From Autumnicola lenta (GTDB lineage Bacteria; Bacteroidota; Bacteroidia; Flavobacteriales; Flavobacteriaceae), in NCBI RefSeq assembly GCF_031846515.1, contig NZ_JAVRHO010000015.1, positions 1 through 64,000 of the forward strand: a stretch of 64,000 nt of DNA, written 5' to 3'. Under the pieces are notes generated by a model. The model saw only the letters and a list, made by a program, of their open reading frames with translations. It did no database searches and was not told where the DNA came from. Below are positions 55,571 through 63,847 of the stretch, piece by piece (the stretch's first letter is position 1; each line of letters opens with the position of its first letter). The translations under genes were made by a program, and so were the position numbers.

Positions 55571-56326
55571 CTAAGCAAGCCATTGCTTAAAATCTTTTAC
55601 TTTTTCCCTGCTTACGATCAAGGGAAATTCACAAAAAGACTTCAGATTTATACGCAACCGGGAGTTAGAGTAAGCTACGATATCTTCAATAGCCGAAATA
55701 TTTACAATACATTGTCGGTTGATCCTGAAAAAATTTTCGGAACTTAATTCATTTTCAAGCTTCTCCAGGGAAATATCGAGGGGATAATTCCGTTTGTCCA
55801 ATGTATGGATATAAGTAGATTTATTTTCAGAACTAAAGCAGCTGATTTCCTCCACATTAATCAGTTTAATATGCTGGCCTACCTGTACAGTGAATCTCTT
55901 TCTGTGCTCTGAAGTGTTCAGGTTAAAAATAGATTTCAGATTTTGCACGCTCAGTCCACCATTAATAGCTGCAGAATTTTGATAAAATTTCTGCATTGCC
56001 GCAGCAAGTTCCTCATCATCTATAGGCTTCAGCAAATAATCCACACTATTCAGTTTAAACGCCTTCAGCGCATATTCGTCATAAGCAGTCGTAAAAATAA
56101 TGGCACTCTTAATTTCCACATTTTCGAAAATTTCAAAAGACAGACCATCACTTAACTGGATATCCAGAAAAATAATTTCAGGATGTTCATTTTGCAGAAA
56201 CCATTCCGTAGCCTCTTCCACACCATGTAGCGTAGCGATTACGTCTACCTTTAGTTTCTCCAGCATACGCTGTAAACGCCTGGCAGAAGGTTTTTCGTCT
56301 TCAATAATTAATGCCTGTATCATCAT
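55571..56326 (-). CDS. LytTR-family response regulator
   Basis: A 251-residue two-component regulator. Receiver domain (about 3-120): LIIEDEKPSARRL with acidic pair, EIIFLDIQLSDG with the phospho-accepting Asp (near 55), and VDYLLKPIDDEEL with the Lys. LytTR DNA-binding domain (about 140-245): FTVQVGQHIKLINVEEISCFSSENKSTYIHT and FFRINRQCIVNISAIEDI. It starts one base after the end of a 2TM gene and forms the distal gene of an operon with the LytS-like kinase. Confidence 0.95.
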   Translation of the reverse strand: MMIQALIIEDEKPSARRLQRMLEKLKVDVIATLHGVEEATEWFLQNEHPEIIFLDIQLSDGLSFEIFENVEIKSAIIFTTAYDEYALKAFKLNSVDYLLKPIDDEELAAAMQKFYQNSAAINGGLSVQNLKSIFNLNTSEHRKRFTVQVGQHIKLINVEEISCFSSENKSTYIHTLDKRNYPLDISLEKLENELSSENFFRINRQCIVNISAIEDIVAYSNSRLRINLKSFCEFPLIVSREKVKDFKQWLA

Positions 56327-56327
56327 A

Positions 56328-56654
56328 TTATTTCCAGTTTCTCCTTTTTTCTTTTTCCATCAATTCTTTGACTTTGCGCTCTTCCCAATTTTTTCCTAAA
56401 AGCTTATTAGGTCCAAAAACACTCGCCCAGTGAATAAAGAGACCAATTCCCCAAAGAAAGAAATGATGTAATTCCAGATATCGTCGATGACTTTCCCACA
56501 CGCCCTCTTCCCTGTTTCCCAGCACAAAAAGGACAATATTTACTAAAATGTAAAGCAAAAGATGAATATAAAACCCTTTGATATCCTTCACTTTCTTTTT
56601 TGCCGACTTGTAATTGAAGTCTTCTTTAGTATGTTCTTCCATTTTTTCCATCAT
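56328..56654 (-). CDS. 2TM-domain protein, copy B
   Basis: A 108-residue protein of the 2TM family. The pattern starts YKSAKKKVKDIKGFYIHLLLYILVNIVLFV, with the first transmembrane helix near 30-46. The second is FFLWGIGLFIHWASVFG (near 68-84), and it ends in the conserved EERKVKELMEKEKRRNW. Both ends are in the cytosol. It overlaps the upstream 2TM gene by four bases (ATGA type) and ends two bases before the regulator gene, so translation is coupled. Confidence 0.85.
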   Translation of the reverse strand: MMEKMEEHTKEDFNYKSAKKKVKDIKGFYIHLLLYILVNIVLFVLGNREEGVWESHRRYLELHHFFLWGIGLFIHWASVFGPNKLLGKNWEERKVKELMEKEKRRNWK

Positions 56655-56974
56655 TCCCAGTTTCTCTTTTTATCTTTTTCCATCAATTCCTTCACTTTGC
56701 GCTCTTCCCAATCCTTTCCAAAAAGATTGTTGGGACCAAAGACAGCAAGCCAGTGAGCAAATAATCCAATTCCCCAGAAAAAGGCTGTGGAATACGTCCA
56801 GATATCATTTAAAGCGTGCCAATCGCCATTTTGATACGCCGCTACCGCGACAATTGCTACATTTACAAAGAGATAGACGAGCAGGTGCACATAAAACCCT
56901 TTGATCTCTTTCACTTTCTTTTTTGCAGCGTTATAGCCAAAGTCTTCCTTATAATACTTTTCCATTATTTCCAC
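56651..56974 (-). CDS. 2TM-domain protein, copy A
   Basis: A 107-residue paralogue of copy B: YNAAKKKVKEIKGFYVHLLVYLFVNVAIVAV, then FFWGIGLFAHWLAVFGPNNLFGKDWEERKVKELMEKDKKRNW. The last 40 residues are almost the same in both copies. It overlaps the 3' end of the kinase gene by ten bases. The function of 2TM proteins is not known; here they must act close to the kinase. Confidence 0.85.
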   Translation of the reverse strand: MEIMEKYYKEDFGYNAAKKKVKEIKGFYVHLLVYLFVNVAIVAVAAYQNGDWHALNDIWTYSTAFFWGIGLFAHWLAVFGPNNLFGKDWEERKVKELMEKDKKRNWE

Positions 56975-58287
56975 GATTTTTGTTGTTGCTGTTCCTTCTC
57001 CATGATCTCCTGAATTTTACGTTCCTCCCAGGCAGAGCCGTAGCCAAAGACCGAAAATCCATGAATTGTTAATCCAATTCCCCATCCAAATAGCGGAAAC
57101 CAAAACCATTGAAAACCCCAAAAAGTATAATAATTAATAAATATCAGGAAGGGAATTACTATACAATATGAAAGGAGATTTCCATAGAACTCCTTTAATT
57201 CCTTTACGCGCTCTTTGGCCTTATAATATGCATTTTCTTCTCTAAAATCCTGTGTTTCCATAATGGCTATTTGTTTGGTTAGTACCGGTAATTTTACTCT
57301 GAAAATTTCCTGGTTTTGTTCTATAAATACTTTTCTCCGGGTCACAATACCGTAGCGGTCCACAATATTTTGAAGCCCTACTCCTTTTCGCTGATGCAGC
57401 ACTTCTTTCTTCTGAAAATTATTCTCTATCACTAAATATCCATCTGCTTCATATATTTTAATCCGCAACGGTTTTGCCTCACTCACCACATTGTGTTTTA
57501 TGGTATTTTCCAGCAACAACTGAAGGGATAGCGGCACCACCTTAGCTTCGGGCGTAGAAAGCTCTTCTGGAACTTCATAAAAAATACTATTTTCAAAACG
57601 CATCGTCAACAACTTCATATAAGTTACCGCAAAAGTCAGTTCCTCTTCCAAACTCACCAGTTCCTTATCTTTCTGTTCCAGGACATACCTGTAAATTTTT
57701 GAAAGTGATGTCGTAAATTTTTGGGCCTGCTCTGGATTTTCATCAATTAAAGAAGTCAGAACATTAAGGCTGTTAAAAAGAAAATGCGGATCTATCTGAT
57801 TTTTTAAACTTTCGAATTTTGCTGAGGCGGTTCCGGCAATAATTTTCTGTTCGGTTACTTTTCGCTCCTGGAGGGCTTTGTAGAAATAAAAAACGTGAAA
57901 GGCAAGGGAAATAATAATGGTAAATAGCAATGGAGCGATATAATAACTTAAACTTTCATTCTGCAGAAATTTTCCCACTGCCACGTCTCTAAAAACCGTC
58001 ATATCTATCAGCCTGCAAAAAAAATAGCCAACAAGTGTGAGCGCAACAGAACCCGCCGAAGCGAAAATTGCCCTTTTTAGACCTGCATTTTCCCACCCGA
58101 TTTTCTTATTGAAAAATTCAAAATAAAGTGCGTTGATGGCTGTTAGTACAAAGGAATAGAAGAAATAACCTCTCCATACTTCCCATTCCAGCAATTTTTC
58201 TGTATTGGCATAAAAAATGGAATCCAATAACAGCACCACCAGGCCGATAACCAGTGAAGTCTTTATTATTTTTAGCAAAATTTTCAT
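56965..58287 (-). CDS. LytS-type sensor histidine kinase fused to a C-terminal 2TM domain
   Basis: A 440-residue kinase. Four N-terminal transmembrane helices (about 8-25, 43-60, 75-92, 110-130), then the His_kinase domain with NQIDPHFLFNSLNVL, phospho-His in DPHFLFN (near 167), and the ATPase part with LLENTIKHNVV and GVGLQNIVDRYGI. Residues about 340-440 form a complete 2TM domain (FREENAYYKAKERVKELKEFYGNLL, WGIGLTIHGFSVFG, AWEERKIQEIMEKE). The join IAIMETQDF looks like a lost stop codon between two once-separate genes: ATG at METQDF would start a normal 2TM protein. Confidence 0.9.
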   Translation of the reverse strand: MKILLKIIKTSLVIGLVVLLLDSIFYANTEKLLEWEVWRGYFFYSFVLTAINALYFEFFNKKIGWENAGLKRAIFASAGSVALTLVGYFFCRLIDMTVFRDVAVGKFLQNESLSYYIAPLLFTIIISLAFHVFYFYKALQERKVTEQKIIAGTASAKFESLKNQIDPHFLFNSLNVLTSLIDENPEQAQKFTTSLSKIYRYVLEQKDKELVSLEEELTFAVTYMKLLTMRFENSIFYEVPEELSTPEAKVVPLSLQLLLENTIKHNVVSEAKPLRIKIYEADGYLVIENNFQKKEVLHQRKGVGLQNIVDRYGIVTRRKVFIEQNQEIFRVKLPVLTKQIAIMETQDFREENAYYKAKERVKELKEFYGNLLSYCIVIPFLIFINYYTFWGFQWFWFPLFGWGIGLTIHGFSVFGYGSAWEERKIQEIMEKEQQQQKSWK

Positions 58288-58405
58288 TACGATTTCCTAA
58301 TTACAGTATTAATTTGCCATACTTCTTTAACTCTCAACATTTGATTACCCCAAATTGTAACTTTTTAAATCTCCGTTTTTTTTACCAAGATAATCAGAAA
58401 TATTT

Positions 58406-59044
58406 TTAGATCTTTCCGCAGGTTTCCACTATTAATTGCCTGGCCCGGCTTTCGCCCCACTCCGGTGCGTATTTTTCTTCGGGTTCAAAATCGGAAAATA
58501 ACTCAAGGCTTTTCTTTAAATCTTTACAATATTCTTTTGGATCCCTGCCAAAAAATTTTGCCGCACCCATATTCCATTCTGCTTTAGAAAGGATCACCCG
58601 CGGATTTCGGGGAGCTATCTTTGCTGCATCTTCATAGATGTTGCTTATTACAGGAGAAAGTTTCATTCCATAAACCGAGGGTTCCATAGTTATATAAGCG
58701 GTATGCAGCAATCCCTGTAAAACCATAACCTCCACATTGTCTTCTCCTGCATACTGCCCGGCTTTATCAAGAAGTTCCTGTGCCTGTTCCAGTTGTTGCT
58801 CTTTTTTCACCGCATCGGTCATTTCAAAACTTTCCACAATTTTAATTTGTGAGGCGTAGTAATATGGCACCCAGTTATTTTCTTCAGCAATTGCTATTCT
58901 TTCAAAAACGTTTGCGGCTTCAGAAATTTGTTCATCCCCCCAAAACTCAAAAGCTTTATCCATTCCGGTTTCGTATTTGGATTGTCCGTTAACCCACAGT
59001 ACCATGAGTAGAAAGCTTAAACAACAAAATATTTTTTTTCTCAT
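58406..59044 (-). CDS. TPR-like exported protein
   Basis: A 212-residue protein with a signal peptide (MRKKIFCCLSFLLMVLWVNGQ). Helical pairs follow: MDKAFEFWGDEQISEAANVFERIAIAEENNWVPYYYASQI (about 27-66) fits the TPR pattern, as do LEQAQELLDKAGQYAGEDNVEVMVLQGLLHTAYI (about 82-115) and YEDAAKIAPRNPRVILSKAEWNM (about 134-156). The protein would act in the periplasm. It is the third gene of a minus-strand run after the TonB receptor and the DUF2141 gene. Confidence 0.75.
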   Translation of the reverse strand: MRKKIFCCLSFLLMVLWVNGQSKYETGMDKAFEFWGDEQISEAANVFERIAIAEENNWVPYYYASQIKIVESFEMTDAVKKEQQLEQAQELLDKAGQYAGEDNVEVMVLQGLLHTAYITMEPSVYGMKLSPVISNIYEDAAKIAPRNPRVILSKAEWNMGAAKFFGRDPKEYCKDLKKSLELFSDFEPEEKYAPEWGESRARQLIVETCGKI

Positions 59045-59061
59045 AATTTAAATTTCAAAGG

Positions 59062-59451
59062 TTACATCATCTTAATTTTCTGTGTTACTTTTTCTTTATT
59101 CTTCACTTCAAATTTTGCGTCTTCCCATTGGGGAGGGCCAAATCGCGCAGGAGCATTGTTGGAAGTGGCATAATTTTCCAGGGGCCAGAAACCCATGAGC
59201 ATATTAAACTCCTTATCTTCATTTTCGTCGTGAAATGAGGAAACTGCATAAACCCCGTCTGAAATATTTTCAAATTCCACCTTTACCTGCCCATTCTTAA
59301 TATCCACAGTTTTCGCCTTATAAGCATTTTCAAGAAATTGTTCTCCTGTGTTATAAAGGGCAACCACTGCTTTGCCTTCATCAGATTTAAAGCCTGTAAT
59401 TACTATTTCAACATTGTTTTGTCCCTGTAGCCGAGAAAATATTCCGAACAT
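59062..59451 (-). CDS. DUF2141 secreted protein (start codon uncertain)
   Basis: A 129-residue protein as called from the ATG at 59451, with the DUF2141 core: VEIVITGFKSDEGKAVVALYNTGEQFL, VSSFHDENEDKEFNMLMGFWPLENYATSNNA and AKFEVKNKEKVTQKI. The called N-terminus (MFGIFSRLQGQ) is too short for a signal peptide. In frame and upstream, 59452-59505 reads as K-K-S-I-I-I-K-T-V-S-L-I-F-G-I-L, an ideal signal, but no ATG, GTG or TTG exists before the next stop; the first codon is GTA. The start may have been lost by mutation, or a rare codon is used. Confidence 0.8.
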   Translation of the reverse strand: MFGIFSRLQGQNNVEIVITGFKSDEGKAVVALYNTGEQFLENAYKAKTVDIKNGQVKVEFENISDGVYAVSSFHDENEDKEFNMLMGFWPLENYATSNNAPARFGPPQWEDAKFEVKNKEKVTQKIKMM

Positions 59452-59586
59452 TAGTATCCCAAAAATTAAGCTTACGGTTTTTATTATTATTGATTTTTTA
59501 GTTACAGTTCAAATTTGGACAATAAGAACAGGACTTGAAATTTTAAAACCCTGAACTGTAGGATTCTTATGATGAGCTGTGATTTT

Positions 59587-61740
59587 CTATAAATTGTCTA
59601 ACTGATTTTGACTTTTATCTTTGCTGATCGTCCAGAAGAACCCAATAAAGAAAAAACGGTCTGCCGGAGGTGTAATTGCTCTTCCTGCAAAACGGCCGTC
59701 TACACCCGGGTTATCAGCATATTCGTAGCCGTGGATGTTTTTGCTTCCCAAAAGGTTGGAAACAGAGAAATACAGGATTTTCTGCTGACTTATGAGGTAT
59801 GCCCAATTGAAACTTAGATTGTTGTAAGTACCCGTTTTTTCGTTCATAAATCCGAGAGTGTTGGGGTTTTCGTAAGGCCTGCCGCTGGAAAAATTATAGG
59901 TGAGCCCCACCTGGCTCCGGATATCTTCCAGCCAGTATTTCATGACCAGACTTGCGGAATGATCTGCCACAAAATCTGGTGTTACTTTTTGAGGATAATT
60001 CCTGAAATTCCTTTTTGAATCTATAAAGCTATATGAAAGCCAGTATTCAAAATTCTTCAGGCTCTTATTATCTCTGAAGAAAATATCCACACCCGTTGCA
60101 TATCCCGATCCCGAGTTAACAAACGCTGAATTATAAAGCGGTTCTTCGGTATTATATTTAACCAGCTCCTCATAGTCTTTATAATATGTTTCCGCACGAA
60201 AAGTGTAACCCGGCTTTGACCATTGGTAATTAAAAATATAATGCGTTGCATTTTCCGGGTTAAGATTGTGATCATATTTAAGGTAGAGGTTTTGCGGCTC
60301 CTGCAGGAATTTGCCATAGGCCAGGGAAAATTGTCCTCCTTGTTTCAGCTTATAGGCTAATGACAGACGCGGGGAAACCTGGAAATCTTCAGACAGATTC
60401 AGGTAAGATCCTCTTAGTCCGGCTTTTAATGCGAAATTTTTACTAAAAAGAATATCTCCTTCAGTATAAAACGCATAAATAGTACTAGTAAACTCTGAGT
60501 TAAATTGTTCTTCCTCCCTGTATTTTTCAGAAAAGTTCTTTAGAAGAGCTTCAGCCCCAAATTTTAGCTTAAAATAGCTGTTGAATCTTTTAGCAGCACC
60601 CATCTTAAGGTTTGCGGCTTTTTCTTCCGAAGAAAGTTGGGCATCATTAATTAACGCATCGTTTGCCGCATGAGAAATACTTGCACCAGGATTAACGCTC
60701 CATCCATTGCCCAAATTTCCTTTATATGAAGTGTTAGTATAGAAATTACCATTCTTTAGCTTAAATCTCAGAAGATTGGAACTGTTAAGATCTGGCTGAA
60801 GAATTTCAAAATTGCTGTATTCATAAGCCGAATAAAATTTTAAGAGACCACTTGATAATTGTTTTCTAAAAACCGCTTCTCCTCCAAGTCCTTCATAGGG
60901 CTTTTCAAATTGGGCACTTTTATTATTGGGAATTAATTCTAAATACGGCGCCAGGTTAATATAGCTGGCATTTAGGGACAAAGAAGATTCTTTCCATTTC
61001 TGAACGTGCCCTGCGCCCGCGCCAACGCTCATTATAGAAATGTTAGTCTCGGTTTGGTCGGGCTCGTTAATAGTGTTGAGCAGCAAAACGCTGGAAAGTG
61101 CCTGGCCGTACTCGGCAGAATATCCCCCGGTTGAAAAGGTTATACCATCAAACAGAAAAGGAGAATATCTTCCGCGTGTAGGTAAATTATTTGCCGAAGC
61201 TGCGTAAGGCTGAAAAACCCTTAGCCCGTCTATAAAAACCTGGGTTTCTTCTGCAGTTCCACCTCTTACAAACAACCTTCCATCCTCACCCACTGTTTGA
61301 GTGCCGGGCAGGGTTTGGAGTGCCGCTATAAAATCCCCGGCCACCCCGGCTGTAGTCACAATGTCTAAAGGTTTTAAAACAGAGACGCTGGAATTATCCC
61401 CGGCAGAAAATGTTCCTGCACTTAGTACTACAGCGTCTAAGGCGCCTACATCTTCGCGCAACACAATTACCAAATCCCGCATAGCACTAACCTTTGTACT
61501 TTTCTTGAATTCCTGAAAAGAGATAAAGGAAATAACCAAGGTTTTTAGTCCCGTTTCAGATGTTTTAAACTCGAAACTACCATCTTCTGCACTTGTAGTC
61601 CCGTCATAGGTGCCAGATAAATAAACATTAGCGCCAAAAACAGGATTGTTATGCCTGTCGGTAACCCGGCCATTTACGGTCTGTTGGGCGTGTAGAAATC
61701 CGTAGGACAGAAGTATCAGGAATAGTATTGAAGTTTTCAT
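59587..61740 (-). CDS. TonB-dependent outer-membrane receptor with carboxypeptidase-like N-terminal domain
   Basis: A 717-residue receptor. A signal (ILFLILLSYGFLHAQ) leads to a beta-sandwich domain (about 20-110, VNGRVTDRHNNPVFGANVYLSGTYDGTTSAEDGSFEF), then the plug with LQTLPGTQTVGEDGRLFVRGGTAEETQVFIDGL (about 145-177) and the barrel. There is no SusD partner nearby, so glycan uptake via a SusCD pair is not indicated. A -7-like CATATTTG lies at 61761-61768. It heads the run DUF2141, TPR-like, kinase, 2TM, 2TM and regulator, but gaps of about 130 and 118 bases (after it and before the kinase) leave open one or more transcripts. Confidence 0.88.
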   Translation of the reverse strand: MKTSILFLILLSYGFLHAQQTVNGRVTDRHNNPVFGANVYLSGTYDGTTSAEDGSFEFKTSETGLKTLVISFISFQEFKKSTKVSAMRDLVIVLREDVGALDAVVLSAGTFSAGDNSSVSVLKPLDIVTTAGVAGDFIAALQTLPGTQTVGEDGRLFVRGGTAEETQVFIDGLRVFQPYAASANNLPTRGRYSPFLFDGITFSTGGYSAEYGQALSSVLLLNTINEPDQTETNISIMSVGAGAGHVQKWKESSLSLNASYINLAPYLELIPNNKSAQFEKPYEGLGGEAVFRKQLSSGLLKFYSAYEYSNFEILQPDLNSSNLLRFKLKNGNFYTNTSYKGNLGNGWSVNPGASISHAANDALINDAQLSSEEKAANLKMGAAKRFNSYFKLKFGAEALLKNFSEKYREEEQFNSEFTSTIYAFYTEGDILFSKNFALKAGLRGSYLNLSEDFQVSPRLSLAYKLKQGGQFSLAYGKFLQEPQNLYLKYDHNLNPENATHYIFNYQWSKPGYTFRAETYYKDYEELVKYNTEEPLYNSAFVNSGSGYATGVDIFFRDNKSLKNFEYWLSYSFIDSKRNFRNYPQKVTPDFVADHSASLVMKYWLEDIRSQVGLTYNFSSGRPYENPNTLGFMNEKTGTYNNLSFNWAYLISQQKILYFSVSNLLGSKNIHGYEYADNPGVDGRFAGRAITPPADRFFFIGFFWTISKDKSQNQLDNL

Positions 61741-61760
61741 CTCATATTGTGTTATAACAA

Positions 61761-61768
61761 CAAATATG
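61761..61768 (-). promoter_or_regulatory. -7-like box (CATATTTG) of the TonB receptor cluster
   Basis: Seven of eight match TAnnTTTG on the minus strand, 20 bases before the start codon. Confidence 0.45.
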
Positions 61769-61905
61769 TGATGGAAAGTTATTCCGGCGAATAAAAGATT
61801 GCTGGGTTGTTAAAAATGAAGGTTGAATTGTTTATATATAAACCTTAACGCATCAAACATCGACAAGAACGATAAAGAACCGAAATAGTGGGTTAGACCA
61901 TAGTG

Positions 61906-63210
61906 TTAAACATCATCATCTACTTCCATGATCCGTTTATTGGCTTTAAAAGGGCGAATAATCAACCTTGCGGCTTTATCGAAGTTTATGTAATTATAAA
62001 TCCAGTTAAAAAAAGTTACCAACCTGTTCCTGAAGCCAATAAGGAACCACAAATGCACAAACATCCATACAAACCATGCAGAAAAGCCTCCAAATTTGAG
62101 TTTACCCATATCTACCACGGCGCGGTTTCTCCCTACTGTAGCCATGGTACCTTTATCATAATAATCAAAAGGCTCCAGTTTTTCTCCCTTAACCAGCCTT
62201 TTCAGATTTTTGGCCAGATGTTTCCCCTGCTGAATTGCCGGTTGGGCCACCATAGGATGCCCCTTTGGATATTCCTCACTTTGCATTAGCGCAATATCGC
62301 CAATGGCAAAAATATTTTCATAGCCGTTCACCTGGTTAAACGTATTTACCTCGTACCGGTTTGCTTTTTCCACCATAGCCGAAGCATTTAATCCCTTAAC
62401 AGGAGCGCCTGTAACCCCCGCGGACCAGATAAACGTTTCTGTTTTTAAAGCCAGGTCGGTATTGGTTTTCACCAGTTCCCCATCGTAGTTTTCCACCATG
62501 GTATTTAAATGGATATGGACACCCAGTTCTTCTAAAAAGCGATGTGCTTTTTTAGAAGATTCCTCGCTCATAGGTGGCAAAACCCGTGGCAATCCTTCCA
62601 GAAGGTGAATATTCATTTCGTTTGGATCAATATCGGGATAATCGTTTGGCACCACATTATTCCTAAGCTCAGCAATGGCGCCGCTAAGTTCAACGCCTGT
62701 TGGACCTGCGCCTACAATCACAAAATTAAGGAGTGCTTTCCTTTTTTCAGCATCATCTGTAATTACGGCCTGTTCCAGGTTTTCCAGAATTAAACTTCTT
62801 ATATTTAGCGCCTGCGGAACGGTTTTCATCCACATTCCGTTCTTTTCTATACTTTCATTTCCGAAGAAATTGGTTTTTGAACCCGTTGCAATCACCAGGT
62901 AATCGTAAGAAATATCGCCAATATTGGTATGGATCAGGTTTTCTTCCGCAGTAATTGAAGAGACTTCGGTAAGCCTGAAAAAGCATTTTTTGCTATCCCG
63001 TGTTATTTTCCTTAAAGGATAGGCGATAGAATCGGGCTCCAAACTGGCTGTGGATACCTGGTACAATAAAGGCTGAAAAGTGTGGTAATTATGCCTGTCC
63101 AGCAAAACCAGCTGAAAATCTTCCTTAAGCAGTTTTCTTGCAAGTGCCATCCCGGCAAAACCTCCTCCAATTATTACTACCCGGGGCAAATCGCTATGGG
63201 GAATATTCAT
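61906..63210 (-). CDS. ndh: Type II NADH dehydrogenase (NAD(P)/FAD-dependent oxidoreductase)
   Basis: A 434-residue membrane-associated flavoprotein that passes electrons from NADH to quinone without pumping. FAD-binding RVVIIGGGFAGMALARKL (near 9-26), a quinone-site-like pattern YHTFQPLLYQVSTASLEPDSIAYPLR (near 42-67), NADH-binding FVIVGAGPTGVELSGAIAEL (near 163-182) and the second FAD motif FAIGDIALM (near 296-304). The C-terminal amphipathic helix (FSAWFVWMFVHLWFLIGF, near 370-387) anchors it in the membrane. It is divergent from an ECF sigma gene. Confidence 0.93.
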   Translation of the reverse strand: MNIPHSDLPRVVIIGGGFAGMALARKLLKEDFQLVLLDRHNYHTFQPLLYQVSTASLEPDSIAYPLRKITRDSKKCFFRLTEVSSITAEENLIHTNIGDISYDYLVIATGSKTNFFGNESIEKNGMWMKTVPQALNIRSLILENLEQAVITDDAEKRKALLNFVIVGAGPTGVELSGAIAELRNNVVPNDYPDIDPNEMNIHLLEGLPRVLPPMSEESSKKAHRFLEELGVHIHLNTMVENYDGELVKTNTDLALKTETFIWSAGVTGAPVKGLNASAMVEKANRYEVNTFNQVNGYENIFAIGDIALMQSEEYPKGHPMVAQPAIQQGKHLAKNLKRLVKGEKLEPFDYYDKGTMATVGRNRAVVDMGKLKFGGFSAWFVWMFVHLWFLIGFRNRLVTFFNWIYNYINFDKAARLIIRPFKANKRIMEVDDDV

Positions 63211-63276
63211 ATATCAAAACGTTTAAATCCTAATTTAAGGCTTATCCTGCTCTGGAAGAAAAATTCCCTGCTCATT

Positions 63277-63293
63277 AACTATAATTTATAGTT
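63277..63293. promoter_or_regulatory. 17-base AT-rich palindrome in the ndh-sigma divergent region
   Basis: AACTATAATTTATAGTT has perfect 8-base arms around a central T. It lies between divergent genes, so it is not a terminator; a regulator site is possible, but the AT content makes chance plausible. Confidence 0.35.
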
Positions 63294-63344
63294 TTTTGTA
63301 ACATTGTATCTCTTCAGGCTACATATAACAGCTAACCAAGTAAT

Positions 63345-63839
63345 GTGGATAAGGACCTAGAACATCAGTTTGTTACCAATCTGGAAAAACACCAGAATAT
63401 TGCGCACAAAATATGTCGCATTTACACAAATGATCAGGCTTCGCACAACGATTTATTCCAGGAAATTACAATTCAGCTTTGGAAAGCTTATCCAAAATTT
63501 CGTGGAGATGCCAAGTTTAGTACCTGGATGTACAGGGTCGCCCTAAATACTGCAATTACGCTTTATCGTAAGAAAAAGCGCGGAATTCAGACTCAGGACT
63601 ACGACACTGTCCATTTCAAAATTAAAGCGGAAGAGTATGATGATGAAGCAGAGCAGCAGATTAAGTTGATGTATGACGCCATAAAAGAATTAAATGATAT
63701 TGAAAAAGCCCTGGTTTTTTTATACCTGGAAGACAAAAATTACCGTGAGATATCTGAAACCCTTGGGATATCTGAAGTAAATGCAAGAGTGAAAATGAAT
63801 AGGGTGAAAACAAAGTTGAGAACAATATTAAATCCTTAG
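63345..63839 (+). CDS. ECF-type RNA polymerase sigma factor
   Basis: A 164-residue sigma factor. Region 2: NDLFQEITIQLWKAYPKFRGDAKFSTWMYRVALNTAITLY (near 38-77); region 4: KALVFLYLEDKNYREISETLGISEVNARVKMNRVKTKL (near 118-155). GTG starts it; the ATG two bases ahead is in another frame and stops after five codons. The next gene begins eight bases after the stop codon and encodes a membrane protein that may be its partner. Confidence 0.92.
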   Translation: MDKDLEHQFVTNLEKHQNIAHKICRIYTNDQASHNDLFQEITIQLWKAYPKFRGDAKFSTWMYRVALNTAITLYRKKKRGIQTQDYDTVHFKIKAEEYDDEAEQQIKLMYDAIKELNDIEKALVFLYLEDKNYREISETLGISEVNARVKMNRVKTKLRTILNP

Positions 63840-63847
63840 AAAGTTGA

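Noticed and set aside
63277..63293. Terminator call for the palindrome AACTATAATTTATAGTT
   Set aside because: It lies between divergent genes and has a purely A/T stem.
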